Source: Clytia hemisphaerica
Taxonomy: Eukaryota; Cnidaria; Hydrozoa; Leptothecata; Clytiidae
Length of the DNA stretch: 64,000 nt
Direction of reading: 5' to 3'
Assembly (NCBI GenBank): GCA_902728285.1
Contig: CACVBU010000004.1
Span: 1,204,634 to 1,268,633 of the forward strand
Numbering within the stretch: the first letter of the stretch is position 1; each line of letters starts with the position of its first letter. Made by a program: the position numbers and the translations under genes. This document shows, piece by piece, positions 53,693 through 64,000 of the stretch. Below the pieces are notes generated by a model. It did no database searches, was not told the DNA's origin, and saw nothing but the letters and a program-made list of their open reading frames with translations.

Positions 53693-56008
53693 AAACTGAA
53701 AAATGCTGATTTCTGCTCTGCAGGGGATCCAAAATTACCTGAAAACCTCTAAAATTCGTCTTAAAGCATGTTTCGGACCATTTTGAAGGGTTTGCTCCTG
53801 GCCAAAATCACTTTTTTATGAAATATTTAATATTCTGCAAAGGTCCAATTTACGAAAAGTCAAAAACGTGAAAATTTCAGGAAATTTTGACTTTTTTTCG
53901 AGTTTTAGCCCCTAAAATTGAAGAAAGGGGATTTTTGAGCCAGAAAAATTGCTTTAAACTTGGAATAAGAACCCCTGCTGAGCAGAATTCGGCATCTTTC
54001 AGTTTCTCAGATGTCTGAAAAACTGAAAAATGCTGATTTCTGCTCTGCGGCGGATCCAAATTTACCTGAAAACCTCTAAAATTCGTCTTAAAGCACGTTT
54101 CGGACCATTTTGAAGGGTTTGCTCCTGGCCAAAATCACTTTTTTATGAAATATTTAATATTCTGCAAAGGTCCAATTTACGAAAAGTCAAAAACGAGAAA
54201 ATTTCAGGAAATTTTGACTTTTTTTCGAGTTTTAGCCCCTAAAATTGAAGAAAGGGGATTTTTGAGCCAGAAAAATTGCTTTAAACTTGGAATAAGAACC
54301 CCTGCTGAGCAGAATTCGGCATCTTTCAGTTTCTCAGACAATCTCCCTCGAAATATATTGAGATTTTAGTGTATTTTAACGTTTTTCAGAATTTAAAGTT
54401 CGGGCGAGAATTGCTATTTTAGCACTTCCACTTTCTTCCATTGAATATTTTGATTTTAGAGGGGTTTGGTGGCTTCTAGGCTATATTCCAAGCCTCATTC
54501 GAGCAAATTTGAGCTTTTAAATCCTGAGATCCTAAGCTCCTAAGACTTAAGTCTCATGTTAAAACTAAGAGTTAAAACTCTACTTTCCAACTGTAGTTTA
54601 AGGCGCTTAAAAATCAATTGTGGTGTTCCAAAATTACACCGGGAACTCCCCTTTGTCTCAAATATTTCTTGTAGGATTGTCTGAAAAACTGAAAATGCTG
54701 ATTTCTGCTCTGCGGGGGATCCAAAATTACCTGAAAACCTCTAAAATTCGTCTTAAAGCATGTTTCGGACCATTTTGAAGGGTTTGCTCCTGGCCAAAAT
54801 CACTTTTTTACGAAATATTTAATATTCTGCAAAGGTCCAATTTACGAAAAGTCAAAAACGTGAAAATTTCAGGAAATTTTGACTTTTTTTCGAGTTTTAT
54901 CCCCTAAAATTGAAGAAAAGGGATTTTTGAGCCAGAAAAATTGCTTTAAACTTGGAATAAGAACCCCTGCTGAGCAGAATTCGGCATCTTTCAGTTTCTC
55001 AGACAATCTCCCTCGAAATATATTGAGATTTTAGTGTATTTTAACGTTTTTCAGAATTTAAAGTTCGGGCGAGAATTGCTATTTTAGCACTTCCACTTTC
55101 TTCCATTGAATATTTTGATTTTGGAGGGGTTTGGTGGCTTCTAGGCTATATTCCAAGCCTCATTCGAGCAAATTTGAGCTTTTAAATCCTGAGATCCTAA
55201 GCTCCTAAGACTTAAGCCTCATGTTAAAACTCAAAGTTAAAACTCTACTTTCCAACTGTAGTTTAAGGCGCTTAAAAATCAATTGTGGTGTTCAAAATTA
55301 CACCGGGAACTCCCCTTTGTCTCAAATATTTCTTGTAGGATTGTCTGAAAAACTGAAAAATGCTGATTTCTGCTCTGCGGGGGATCCAAAATTACCTGAA
55401 AACCTCTAAAATTCGTCTTAAAGCATGTTTCGGACCATTTTGAAGGGTTTGCTCCTGGCCAAAATCACTTTTTTATGAAATATTTAATATTCTGCAAAGG
55501 TCCAATTTACGAAAAGTCAAAAACGTGAAAATTTCAGGAAATTTTGACTTTTTTTCGAGTTTTAGCCCCTAAAATTGAAGAAAGGGGATTTTTGAGCCAG
55601 AAAAATTGCTTTAAACTTGGAATAAGAACCCCTGCTGAGCAGAATTCGGCATCTTTCAGTTTCTCAGACAATCTCCCTCGAAATATATTGAGATTTTAGT
55701 GTATTTTAACGTTTTTCAGAATTTAAAGTTCGGGCGAGAATTGCTATTTTAGCACTTCCACTTTCTTCCATTGAATATTTTGATTTTAGAGGGGTTTGGT
55801 GGCTTCTAGGCTATATTCCAAGCCTCATTCGAGCAGATTTGAGCTTTTAAATCCTGAGATCCTAAGCTCCTAAGACTTAAGTCTCATGTTAAAACTCAGA
55901 GTTAAAACTCTACTTTCCAACTGTAGTTTAAGGCGCTTAAAAATCAATTGTGGTGTTCAAAATTACACCGGGAACTCCCCTTTGTCTCAAATATTTCTTG
56001 TAGGATTG
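53693..56008. repeat. Satellite array, 664-bp unit, ~3.5 copies
   Basis: The anchor GGATTGTCTGAAAAACTG recurs at 54674 and 55338 (664 bases). A partial first unit (53693-54012) is followed by full units. It is the same family as 12612-13617. Units differ by few substitutions (GGGGTTTGG versus GGGGTATGG). Short inverted GGATTTTTGAGCCAG / GATCCAAAATTACC motifs recur. It appears non-coding. Confidence 0.95.
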
Positions 56009-56357
56009 TAGGTCTTAGGAAAAACATACACAACCCTTTATATCCTGTATAGGCAACTCAACAAAATGAAATGAGGCAATTTTGAAACCCGGGAAAAAAT
56101 GAATTCTAGGAGAACCAAGACTCGCCAATGCTTTAAAATTAATTTCTTTTTAATCAAGTTAAAAGCACCCCAGCGAGTTCTTGAGATTTCAAATTCAAAT
56201 CAGGTGAAAACTTCTCATAGACACCGTGGTGGATTTCAGAACTTCACCACGTCACTGAGACAGGGGTGTACGCATGCTAGGTCTTAGGAAAAACATACAC
56301 AACCCTTTATATCCTGTATAGGCAACTCAACAAAATGAAATGAGGCAATTTTGAAAA
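56009..56357. repeat. 78-bp direct repeat flanking ~190 bp
   Basis: AGGTCTTAGGAAAAACATAC and the following ~58 bases occur at 56009-56087 and again at 56279-56357. The interval holds CCCGGGAAAAAATGAATTC. It could be a tandem duplication or a tiny solo-LTR-like structure. Confidence 0.85.
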
Positions 56358-56460
56358 ATGTCCTTTAAACCCCATTTTAAGACAGTTTTTGGTCCAAATT
56401 TGCCCCAAATTTTTCTTTTTTTTGAAAATGGGGCTCCGTCAAATTTGAAGCATTTCCATT
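56358..56460. repeat. Fragment of the ~485-bp repeat at the zinc-finger 3' flank
   Basis: TTTGGTCCAAATTTGCCCC and GGGGCTCCGTCAAATTTGA match the unit at 59760-59815 and 63660-63710. It lies directly downstream of the zinc-finger stop codon, so it may supply 3' UTR. Confidence 0.65.
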
Positions 56461-58082
56461 TTACATCATTGTAATATAATTTTTATTAGAAGATGATAAT
56501 GAATGCAAATTACGATGTTGACGCATGTTACTTGAGTCTGCAAACGATCTACCACAAACATCACACTTAAATGGTTTTTCACCAGAATGAGTTCGAAGAT
56601 GTGATTGCAAGCCACTTATTTGCCGAAATGATTTCCCACATATTTCACAAGAGTAGGGTCTTTCTCCTGTATGCATTCGCATATGAACTTTCAAATTACC
56701 AGAATTTGTAAACGCATTACCACATACTTCACAGCTGTAAAGTTTTGCACCTATGTGAATTAAACAATGTCTCTTGTAGTTACTAGAAGTGCTGAAGTCT
56801 TTTCCACAAACATCGCAATTATACGGTTTTAAACCATCATGAGTGCGAAGATGCGATTGTAGACCGTTCCATTGTGTAAACCTTTTACTGCATACTTGAC
56901 ATGCGTATGGTTTTTCACCAGAATGGATACGTAGATGCAGACGCAAATTTTTGTCGTCTGCTAGGAATTTCCCACAAACATTACACTCGTATCGTTTTTC
57001 AATGGAAAGGGTCTGAGAAGTTTCAGTCGGCGTTTCAAGAAATTCACCATTCAAAGATGACGTTGCAATAAAATGAGTAGTACGAACGTGGTTAAGTAGT
57101 TCATCTTGTTGCGCAAAAGATTGCCCACATACATTGCATTTGTACGGGTTTTCTCCAAGGCAAGTACGTTCGTGAGTTTTTATGTTGCTAATATTTGGAA
57201 AATTTTTGTCACCAAGATCACATTTGTATGGTTTTAATTCGGAATGTTTTTCACTTTTACTGTGAACTCGAAGATGTTTATTAAGATTGCTTGATTGCGC
57301 AAACATTTTTCCACAAACCTGACATGCAAAGGGTTTTTCCCCAGTATGCTGTCGTCTATGTTTTGTCAAGGTGCTTGAATCTGCAAATCCTTTCTCACAA
57401 AAATCACACTTAAATGGTTTTTCCCCATTATGAGAACGAAGATGTCTTTGCCAATGCCAATGATAAGCGAAACGTTTGAGACATGTTTCACATTGGTAAG
57501 GTTTCTCCTCAGCTTCGGTTCGGATAACAGGTCGAGAAGCTCGAGTTGTTGGATATTGCACTGTGATAATATCGTTTCCTTGAGCAGCCACACTGCGAGA
57601 ATAAATTAAGTTTTCGTGAACGTCATTACTTTGAAGGTTTATTTCGTTTGCTTCCTCTTCTTCAATTTTGACGATAATTTCATCAAACAATGAACCTGAG
57701 AATGAAATAAAATTTAGGATTGAGTTACCTCATTGGTACACAAAGATATTTTAAAGCTAATGTTACTTTATTGCCATTATAAGTCACACATGAGTTTTGT
57801 AAAATCGTAGTTTCACACCATCACGCTAAAAAAAGGCCCAATCTACTAGGGGCCTCGTTATGAACAAACAAACAAGACCTTAAAACATGAAAGTCTACAA
57901 ACCATCAGATGAAGGTAGAATAGTTTGCAAAGCATTATGGGTCAATGTTTCATCATTCACATCAGGCTCCTCCATTTTAACAATAATGATCTTGTCATTA
58001 AGACTCATTCCATTTTGTTCTTCAGTATTTTCCTTTTTACCATCCTTATCATTGTTTTTCATTTTCGTTTTCGTTTTCCCCT
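56461..58082 (-). CDS. C2H2 zinc-finger protein, two coding exons, 464 aa, 11 fingers
   Basis: A probable DNA-binding transcription factor. Coding exon 1 is 58062-57903 (ATG at 58062; the exon starts after the acceptor TTTAGTTTCAG at 58083). It joins at GATG/GTTTGT, phase 1, to exon 2 (57695-56461) after the acceptor TTCATTCTCAG; the intron is 207 bases. The joined frame is open to TAA at 56463-56461. The N-terminal ~110 residues are acidic and carry VKMEEPDVNDE and VKIEEEEANE, each matching the sumoylation consensus. Eleven C2H2 units follow with TGEKP-type linkers. Finger 4 (YKCDLGDKNF) has lost its second Cys. A 30-residue spacer separates finger 5 from 6. The last finger is FKCDVCGRSFADSSNMRQHR. 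An AATAAA lies within the final codons. An upstream 5' UTR exon is likely. Confidence 0.92.
57696..57902 (-). other. Intron of the zinc-finger gene
   Basis: GT at 57902-57901 and AG at 57697-57696 on the minus strand, 207 bases, phase 1. The exon boundary separates the two VK(M/I)EE motifs. Confidence 0.85.
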
Positions 58083-58858
58083 CTGAAACTAAACAAGAAG
58101 ATATATAACACAAATGGTACACTCAATAAGATAAAGTCAGGGCTAGATTCGAATTTCTTTATGTAGGATTTAAAGGTTTTATTTTTACATAAGTGTTCCC
58201 GTTTCATATCAGACACATATTTCATATCAGGACAGTGTCTGCCTATTGTTATATTATGCTGATATAAGGAAAAAAATGTTTATTTTTTCCTCTTTCTGAC
58301 CAATCTTCCTCCACATGTGAAAAAGCTTGTAAATTAAAATTGACGAGTAAGCTAACGAGTTCACTCGCTTATTTAAAAAAAACCTTTAAAGTCATTTCCT
58401 AGATAAGTTGTGCTTTTTGAGTGGTTTCCATACTCCAGTGTTTGAAGATAAAATTTACCGCCAGAAAAATTATTCTATCGTGTAAAGCGTAAACCATCAA
58501 TTGTATTTTAAATACAAAATAACTCTCGCAAAAGGCACATGAGCAATCAAAGTGTGATATCTACTCGAGCCCTGAAATTAGCAAAAAAAATGTCTCACTA
58601 TCTCGTAAAGTAAGAGCCCTTTAAATAACCTAAGAATGGCAAACGTTAGCCCTTGACCCATTAAGTATAAATATGGTATAATATCTTTGGTGGTCAAAGT
58701 AAATTTTAGCTAGAATGCTAAGCAACCCCAGCGCTAAACCTGAATATTGGAGTTGCTTATAAATAAAGAAATGTTAAAAGCCTATCAAAACGTCAAAGCA
58801 AAAGGCAAGAATTGAAAATACTAAACAGCGTCATCGTTAAAGAACGTATCAAGATGTA
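58083..58858. other. Upstream region of the zinc-finger gene
   Basis: An acceptor at 58083 implies an upstream untranslated exon or intron here. I cannot place a promoter or donor with confidence. No other ORF is seen. Confidence 0.4.
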
Positions 58859-59980
58859 ACAAGTGATACTTTTATGGACCTACCTGGTTATGCATTTAAC
58901 ACGTTTATAATTGATATCTACGTGAGCGTGACCATTAAACAATCATTCAGAACACAAATAGTGAAGATCTATTAAAATTAGTCGTTTGTTTCTTCATGGT
59001 CTTGAAATATTCTTTCATATTCAAGACTTCGTGAGCAAAAAAAACATCTATCTCATCAAAAAATTGAGTAATTTGGCTAAGAATATTGATGTATGCTTAT
59101 TAATAGTGATTCTTATAGATAAAGATGCGTTTTTGAGCTGAAAAATTCTTTTTTACAAAAATCTGCTTGAGCCATCTTTTACCTACTTTCATGCAAAAAA
59201 TCAGAAAAAAACAATGATCCAATATTTCACAAAGTCCAAAAAACTATTTTTTTAGCTGTTTTTTAGCTGAAATTTATCCCAAAATTTTTTTTCTCCAAAA
59301 GATCGAGCTCCGTCACATTCGAGGGTTTATAGTTATGCATATTTGTGCAAAAAATCATAAAGAATGAAAGAGCCAATCTCGAGAAATACTAATACCTATA
59401 CTAATTGATAATGTGCTTATAAAAAAATATCGAATTTGGTCAGTTCTTTTATGAAAACACGCCAAGCAACCAAAATTTCCTGTCTAAACACACATATTCT
59501 TCAAAAGTAAGCCCTCATGAGCAAAAAAAACATCTATCTCATAAAAAAATTGAGTAATTTGACTAAGAACATTGATGTATGCTTATTAATAGTGATTCTT
59601 ATAGATAAACATGCGTTTTTTGAGCCAACAAAATTTTTTTGCAAAAATCTGCTTGAGCCATCTTTTAACTATGATGGTACCCTACTTACATGCAAAAAAT
59701 CAGAAAAAATTAATGATCCAATTTTTCAAAAAGGCCAAAAAACCCTTTTTTTAGCCGTTTTTTGGCCCAAATTTGCCCCAAAATTTTTTTTTTCGAAAAT
59801 CGGGCTCCGTCACATTTTGCCCATCACCATTTTGCACCCTTGTACCAAAAATCAAAAGATTCCTATAATTCAATCCTGGGAAAAGTTGGTAACAGACGAA
59901 CGGACGAACAAACACAGGTTAATTTATAGGACCTCCACCGGGGTAGGTCCAAAAAGAAAAACGACCGAAGCAAACAGTTA
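58859..59980. repeat. ~485-bp tandem repeat, first block (two units)
   Basis: Lead-in AACAAGTGATACTTTTATGG is followed by units starting GAGCAAAAAAAACATCTATC at 59034 and 59519. Units contain TTGATGTATGCTTATTAATA and GGGCTCCGTCACATTCGAGG. Peptides such as CLLIVILIDKHAFFEP are read-through artefacts. The block ends near GACCTCCACCGGGGTAGGTCC. Confidence 0.9.
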
Positions 59981-60247
59981 CTGTATACATTGAAATGAAA
60001 AGATAAAAATTTTTTATAAGAATATTCATGATGAATCTAGCCCAGATATTAAAAAAATGCTAAGAATATTGCCCTCAAGGACTTAGGCAACTAAAGCTGC
60101 CTAAGAATGCCATTTTAAGTGCAACTTAACTGTAAATTGCCAATTCGACCGCCCCCTAAGTAAGGCTCTCTACTTTAAACAAAAATGCCATTTTATGCCT
60201 CAGATGTGTATAATATGTTAAATCTAGTTTAATTTTAGTGTCTAGTA
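59981..60247. other. Spacer, no gene seen
   Basis: AT-rich spacer between the tandem repeat and the first MITE. Confidence 0.4.
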
Positions 60248-60493
60248 CACGTTTTTTATAAGAACATCCAAAATTTTTGAAGACTTCGGATGTTCTTAAA
60301 TTTTTGAGTTTAAGCCTGAAAATGTTCTTAACATGTTCTTATTTCCCCCTTATTTTTGTCCATTTTCCTAAGAAATTTGGTGATTCAGAGTCTGCGAAGC
60401 CTTAAAATGTTCTTAACTTGTTCTTAAGATTTTGGCCAAGAAGCATGGCGGGAGCCTGGCTTCTTGTATAGTTTTTTGTTATAAAAAAACGTG
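60248..60493. mobile_element. 246-bp MITE, CACGTTTTTTATAA ends, TA duplication
   Basis: Ends CACGTTTTTTATAA and TTATAAAAAAACGTG are inverted, with TA at 60246-60247 and 60494-60495. The inside has repeated AATGTTCTTAAC / GTTCTTA motifs. It is inverted relative to the 62217-62466 copy. Confidence 0.85.
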
Positions 60494-61071
60494 TATCTGT
60501 CTGCTTTTCAACTAGCCATCTGATTGTACCTCCTAAACATCACTCAACTCATACACACTTTATACACACTTGATATAGTCTTATAACAGGGCTGCTCTGC
60601 ATTGAACAGTATCATTGAACCAAGCTCTGAATCTAAAATCGACCAATGAAAAGTTGTAAGTATAATAACTACTGTATTTATAAAAAGCTCTGAAAGTACA
60701 AGAGAGATGAAACAACAGGCCAAAAATTAAATCTAATAATGTTTACGTATAAAGTTTTCGCACTCAATCCATTTTAGACTTTTACAAAAAATATATAAAT
60801 AGGAATCACATACGGCTTCCTCCCCTCAAAAGCATCATTATCAAATTTAACAGATAATTCTTGACACAACGATGTAAGATACACAAAAAGAAAAGAATAC
60901 AACAAATAAAATCGATCATCTCTCAGTCTAAATCTAAACTTCACACCAAAGTGATTAACGTTAGTTGAAATAATCTGCCGGAAAAAAATGGAATACGAAT
61001 TTAGAAAGCGGCTTTGTCGATTTCTATCAAAAATTAGGCCATTTTTTGTTTCTGGTTCCAATTATTTCAAC
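60494..61071. other. No confident gene
   Basis: A 95-codon minus-strand ORF (60774-61061) has no recognisable domain. Its codons are AT-driven. Confidence 0.35.
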
Positions 61072-61572
61072 ATGCACTTTTTTATAAGAACAAACTATAT
61101 AAGAACATAATGCTTCCATAACCAAAATATTAGGAGCAAGTTAAGAACATTTTATGGCTCTAAAACACCCGATCTCTTAAGATGGTCAAAATTACCCACA
61201 AAATGGTGAAAATAAGAACATGTTAAGAACATTTTTAAACTTCAAAAGTGCAAGGGGGTTCCAGGTCCCAGCAAAAAAAAATACTTAAAATTCCCACCTA
61301 AAATAAATGACCCTAAGTCCCAGCACAGGGAAAGTTGTAAATGATGAAGGACTCTCTCGTCGATTTGGACCTTTGGACTTATACTGAATTGTAGTGAGAA
61401 ATAAAAAGTAAAGGGTACATAGATAAGTAGTAGCTGAAATGTTAAAATTCAAAATTGTTTACAACAACCCCCACTATATACACTAAACACTGCTATGAAA
61501 ATCAAAAAGTTAAGAACATCCCAAGGTTCAAAAGTTTTGAATGTTCTCATTAAAAAAACGTTTCGTTTAGAC
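61072..61572. mobile_element. Diverged copy of the same MITE, with insertion
   Basis: Starts CACTTTTTTATAAGAACAAA and ends CATTAAAAAAACGTTT. AAGTTAAGAACATTTTATGG and ATAAGAACATGTTAAGAACA match the family. About 250 bases at 61250-61500 are foreign to the 246-bp copy. Confidence 0.6.
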
Positions 61573-62216
61573 TTTAGTCCTATCTCATTTTGTCTTTAAG
61601 CAGACAGAATCATCTCATAACCGTCTTGCTTTTTTTAGTATCATCATTTTTGCTCACAACACATCATCAACATCAACAAGATTTGATAAAATGCTTTAGT
61701 ATCATTATCTTTAATAAGTCGGGTAATTATATTTGATTGTTCTGCTACACTGTCGATTTAATTAACAAATGTGAGGCCCGCAAAGGTTTTTACTGCTGTT
61801 AGCAACACAACAAAACATTCGAATTTAAGCGCGGGAAAATTAAGTTCACTGGAATTTCAAATTAACAAAAGCAAAAACGTCAATCGAAATTCAACCAACC
61901 ATAAGAAGATTATATTGAATTATTATATATATTAACTTGAATATTTCAAATTTATTTATATTAACAGAAATATAGCAAAAAAAAATTTCAATTTTTTAAT
62001 TTTGTTAACTTGGATTTTTCTACAGACAAAAAATCATTCGAGTGAAGTGAGTGTAAGTTAACTCGAAAACTTATGTACGAAAATTGAAGTTTTCTAACTC
62101 GAAGTTTTCTAACTCGAAGTTTTCTAACTCGAAGATTCCGGGTCTCAACAAATGTTCCTTGAAAAGAAAGCGTTTCCTCTGACAAACGTTTATTAATGGT
62201 ATATTGATAAAAAGTA
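61573..62216. other. Spacer with a short 15-bp repeat
   Basis: No gene. GAAGTTTTCTAACTC is repeated three times in tandem at 62088-62132. A T-rich, CpG-poor background surrounds it. Confidence 0.5.
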
Positions 62217-62466
62217 TAGAGGTTTTTTTAAGAACAAACTATATAAGAACACAATGCTTGGATGGCCAAAATGTTCAGAACAAGTTCAGAACATTTTAAG
62301 GCTTTCCGGACTCTAAAAAACCCAATTTCCTAAAAATGGACAAAAATATCAAAAAATGGCGAAAGTAAGAACACATTAAGAACATTTTTAGGCTGAAAAC
62401 TCAAAAAGTTTAGAACATCCCAAGGTTTCAAAAATTTTGGATATTCTGATAAAAACGTGTTTTTTT
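62217..62466. mobile_element. Third copy of the CACGTTTTTT MITE (opposite orientation)
   Basis: Reads AAGAACAAACTATATAAGAA at the left and GATAAAAACGTG at the right. The body matches 60248-60493 on the opposite strand. The ends are eroded, so the target duplication is unclear. Confidence 0.65.
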
Positions 62467-62728
62467 TTAAAATGTTCAATTTTATTCTCATTTTATTCTT
62501 ATTTTATTATTTTTTATTTATTTTAACTCCCCGCCACAGGTAACTAAATACCTATCATAAAGCAAGAGGAACAATTATTGAGAGAATACAGTACATAATT
62601 AAAATCAAATCAAGAAAAAGCTTCAGATGACTGAACACTTTAATAAAAAACATCCATTCTAAATGGATGCCTCCTTTATTCTTAACAATCGGTTTTCAAG
62701 AAAAATATAACTTTGTAAATATTTGAAA
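62467..62728. other. Spacer, no gene seen
   Basis: T-rich tract, then AT-rich spacer containing an inverted CATCCATT / AATGGATG pair near 62655. Confidence 0.4.
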
Positions 62729-64000
62729 GATAACAAGTGATACTTTTATGGACCTACCTGGTTATGCATTTAACACATATATAATTGATATCTACGTGAG
62801 CATGAACGTTAAACAATCATTCAGAACACAAATAGTGACAATTTATTAAAATTAGTCGTTTGTTTCTTATAAAAAAAACGTTTAGAAACCAAAATTTCAT
62901 GCTCTTGAAATATTCTTTCATATTCAAGACTTCGTGAGCATAAAAAGATATCTATCTCATCAAAAAATTGAGTAATTTGGCTAAGGACATTGATGTGTGC
63001 TTATTAATAGTGATTCTTATAGATAAAGATGCGTTTTTTGAGAAGTCGTTTTACAAAAATCTGCTTGAGCCATCTTTTACCTACTTTCATGCAAAAAATC
63101 AGAAAAAAACAACGATCCAATATTTCACAAAGTCCAAAAAACCCTTTTTCTAGCCGTTTTTTGGCCCAAATTTGCCCAAAAACATTTTTTTTCGAAAATC
63201 GGGCTCCGTCACATTCGAGGGTTTATAGTTATGCATCTTTGTGCAAAAAATCATAAAGAATGAAAGAGCCAATCTCGAGAAAAGCTAATACCTAAGTAAT
63301 TGATAATGTGCTTATAAAAAAATGTAGAATTTGGCCAGTTTTTCTATAAAAACACGCCAAGCAACCAAAATTTCATGTCTAAAAACACATATGCTTCAAA
63401 AGTAAGCCCTCCTGAGCAAAAAAAACATCTATCTCATAAAAAAATTGAGTAATTTGACTAAGAACATTAATGTATGCTTATTAATAGTGATTCTTATAGA
63501 TAAACATGCGTTTTTTGAGCCAACAAATTTTTTTTGCAAAAATCTCCCTGAGCCATCTTTTACCTATGATGGTACCCTACTTTCATGCAAAAAATCAGAA
63601 AAAATCAATGATCCAATTTTTCACAAAGTCCAAAAAACCCGCTTTTTAGCCGTTTTTTGGCCCAAATTTGCCCAAAAACATTTTTTCTCCTCGAAAATTG
63701 GGCTCCGTCACATTCGAGGGTTTATAGTTATGCATTTTTGTGCAAAAAGTCTTAAAGAATGAAAGAGCCAATCTCGAGAAAAGCTAATACCTAAGTAATT
63801 GATAATGTGCTTATAAAAAAATATCGAATTTGGCCAATTTTTCTATAAAAACACGCCAAGCAACCAAAATTTCATGTCTAAACACACATATGCTTCAAAA
63901 GTAAGCCCTCGTGAGCAAAAAAAACATCTATCTCATAAAAAAATTGAGTAATTTGACTAAGAACATTGATGTATGCTTATTAATAGTGATTCTTATAGAT
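62729..64000. repeat. ~485-bp tandem repeat, second block, runs off the window
   Basis: Same lead-in (AACAAGTGATACTTTTATGG) as at 58859. Units start at about 62938, 63414 and 63913. They are very similar to the first block, so the whole block was duplicated about 3.9 kb apart with the MITE-bearing spacer between. Confidence 0.9.

Noticed and set aside
59517-59993. 158-codon ORF in the ~485-bp repeat
   Set aside because: Part of a tandem repeat; other units carry frameshifts and stops, so no selection for coding is visible.
60774-61061. 95-codon minus-strand ORF
   Set aside because: AT-driven composition, no domain and no splice context.
1-64000. tRNA, rRNA or riboswitch genes
   Set aside because: No cloverleaf with conserved TTCGA arm or known rRNA blocks was noticed by eye; a covariance-model scan would settle it.

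Overview
This window looks like a repeat-dense stretch of an AT-rich metazoan nuclear genome. Candidate host genes have spliceosomal GT..AG introns. Nearly everything else is eukaryotic mobile DNA: BEL/Pao LTR retrotransposons, LINEs, Helitrons, a Penelope-like element, a DIRS-like gag, MITEs and satellites. The mix of families and the OB-fold and zinc-binding proteins suggest a marine invertebrate, perhaps a cnidarian. That last step is inference from general familiarity, not a proven assignment. I saw no bacterial operons, rRNA, tRNA or CRISPR.

Layout. 1-1909 (-): N-terminal half of a Helitron Rep/helicase with two frameshifts, cut by the window edge. 4165-5234 and 11204-12014 (-): two related, damaged genes encoding RPA-like OB folds. 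Between them lie a transposon with 28-bp inverted ends (7064-9548) that holds a 5'-truncated Penelope-like GIY-YIG remnant split by a 1-kb minisatellite, and a clean two-exon zinc-motif gene (9809-10883, -). 12612-13617 is a 665-bp-unit satellite.

13731-22430 (copy A) and 24495-42832 (copy C) are two copies of one segment: a LINE 3' half (-) followed by a Pao element (+). A DIRS-like gag fragment (-) lies between them. Copy C is the parent locus. Its Pao element (26512-48089) sits in the LINE reverse-transcriptase ORF with a 5-bp target duplication (ACGTC), and the LINE ORF resumes on the far side (48095-48680). A second Pao element (28215-36369) is nested in its left LTR. A Helitron of 1059 bp sits in the left LTR and a different one of 2559 bp sits in the right LTR; each LTR preserves the other's empty site. 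Several MITEs are also inserted, two or three with recoverable target duplications.

48090-56360 holds the LINE 5' half, minisatellites, a 167-bp palindrome, a 254-bp satellite carrying the CRE palindrome TGACGTCA, another LINE RT split by a 683-bp fold-back element, and a second 664-bp satellite array. 56461-58082 (-) is the best host gene: an intact two-exon C2H2 zinc-finger gene (464 aa, 11 fingers). 58859-64000 is non-coding, with a ~485-bp tandem repeat and a MITE family with CACGTTTTTT ends.

Functionally, only the zinc-finger gene and the two-exon gene at 9809-10883 look intact. The retroelement genes all carry stops, frameshifts or deletions of catalytic residues and are unlikely to act on their own. 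The window's main value is as a readable record of insertion order: LINE, then Pao-C, then segmental duplication and nested Pao-2, Helitrons and MITEs.
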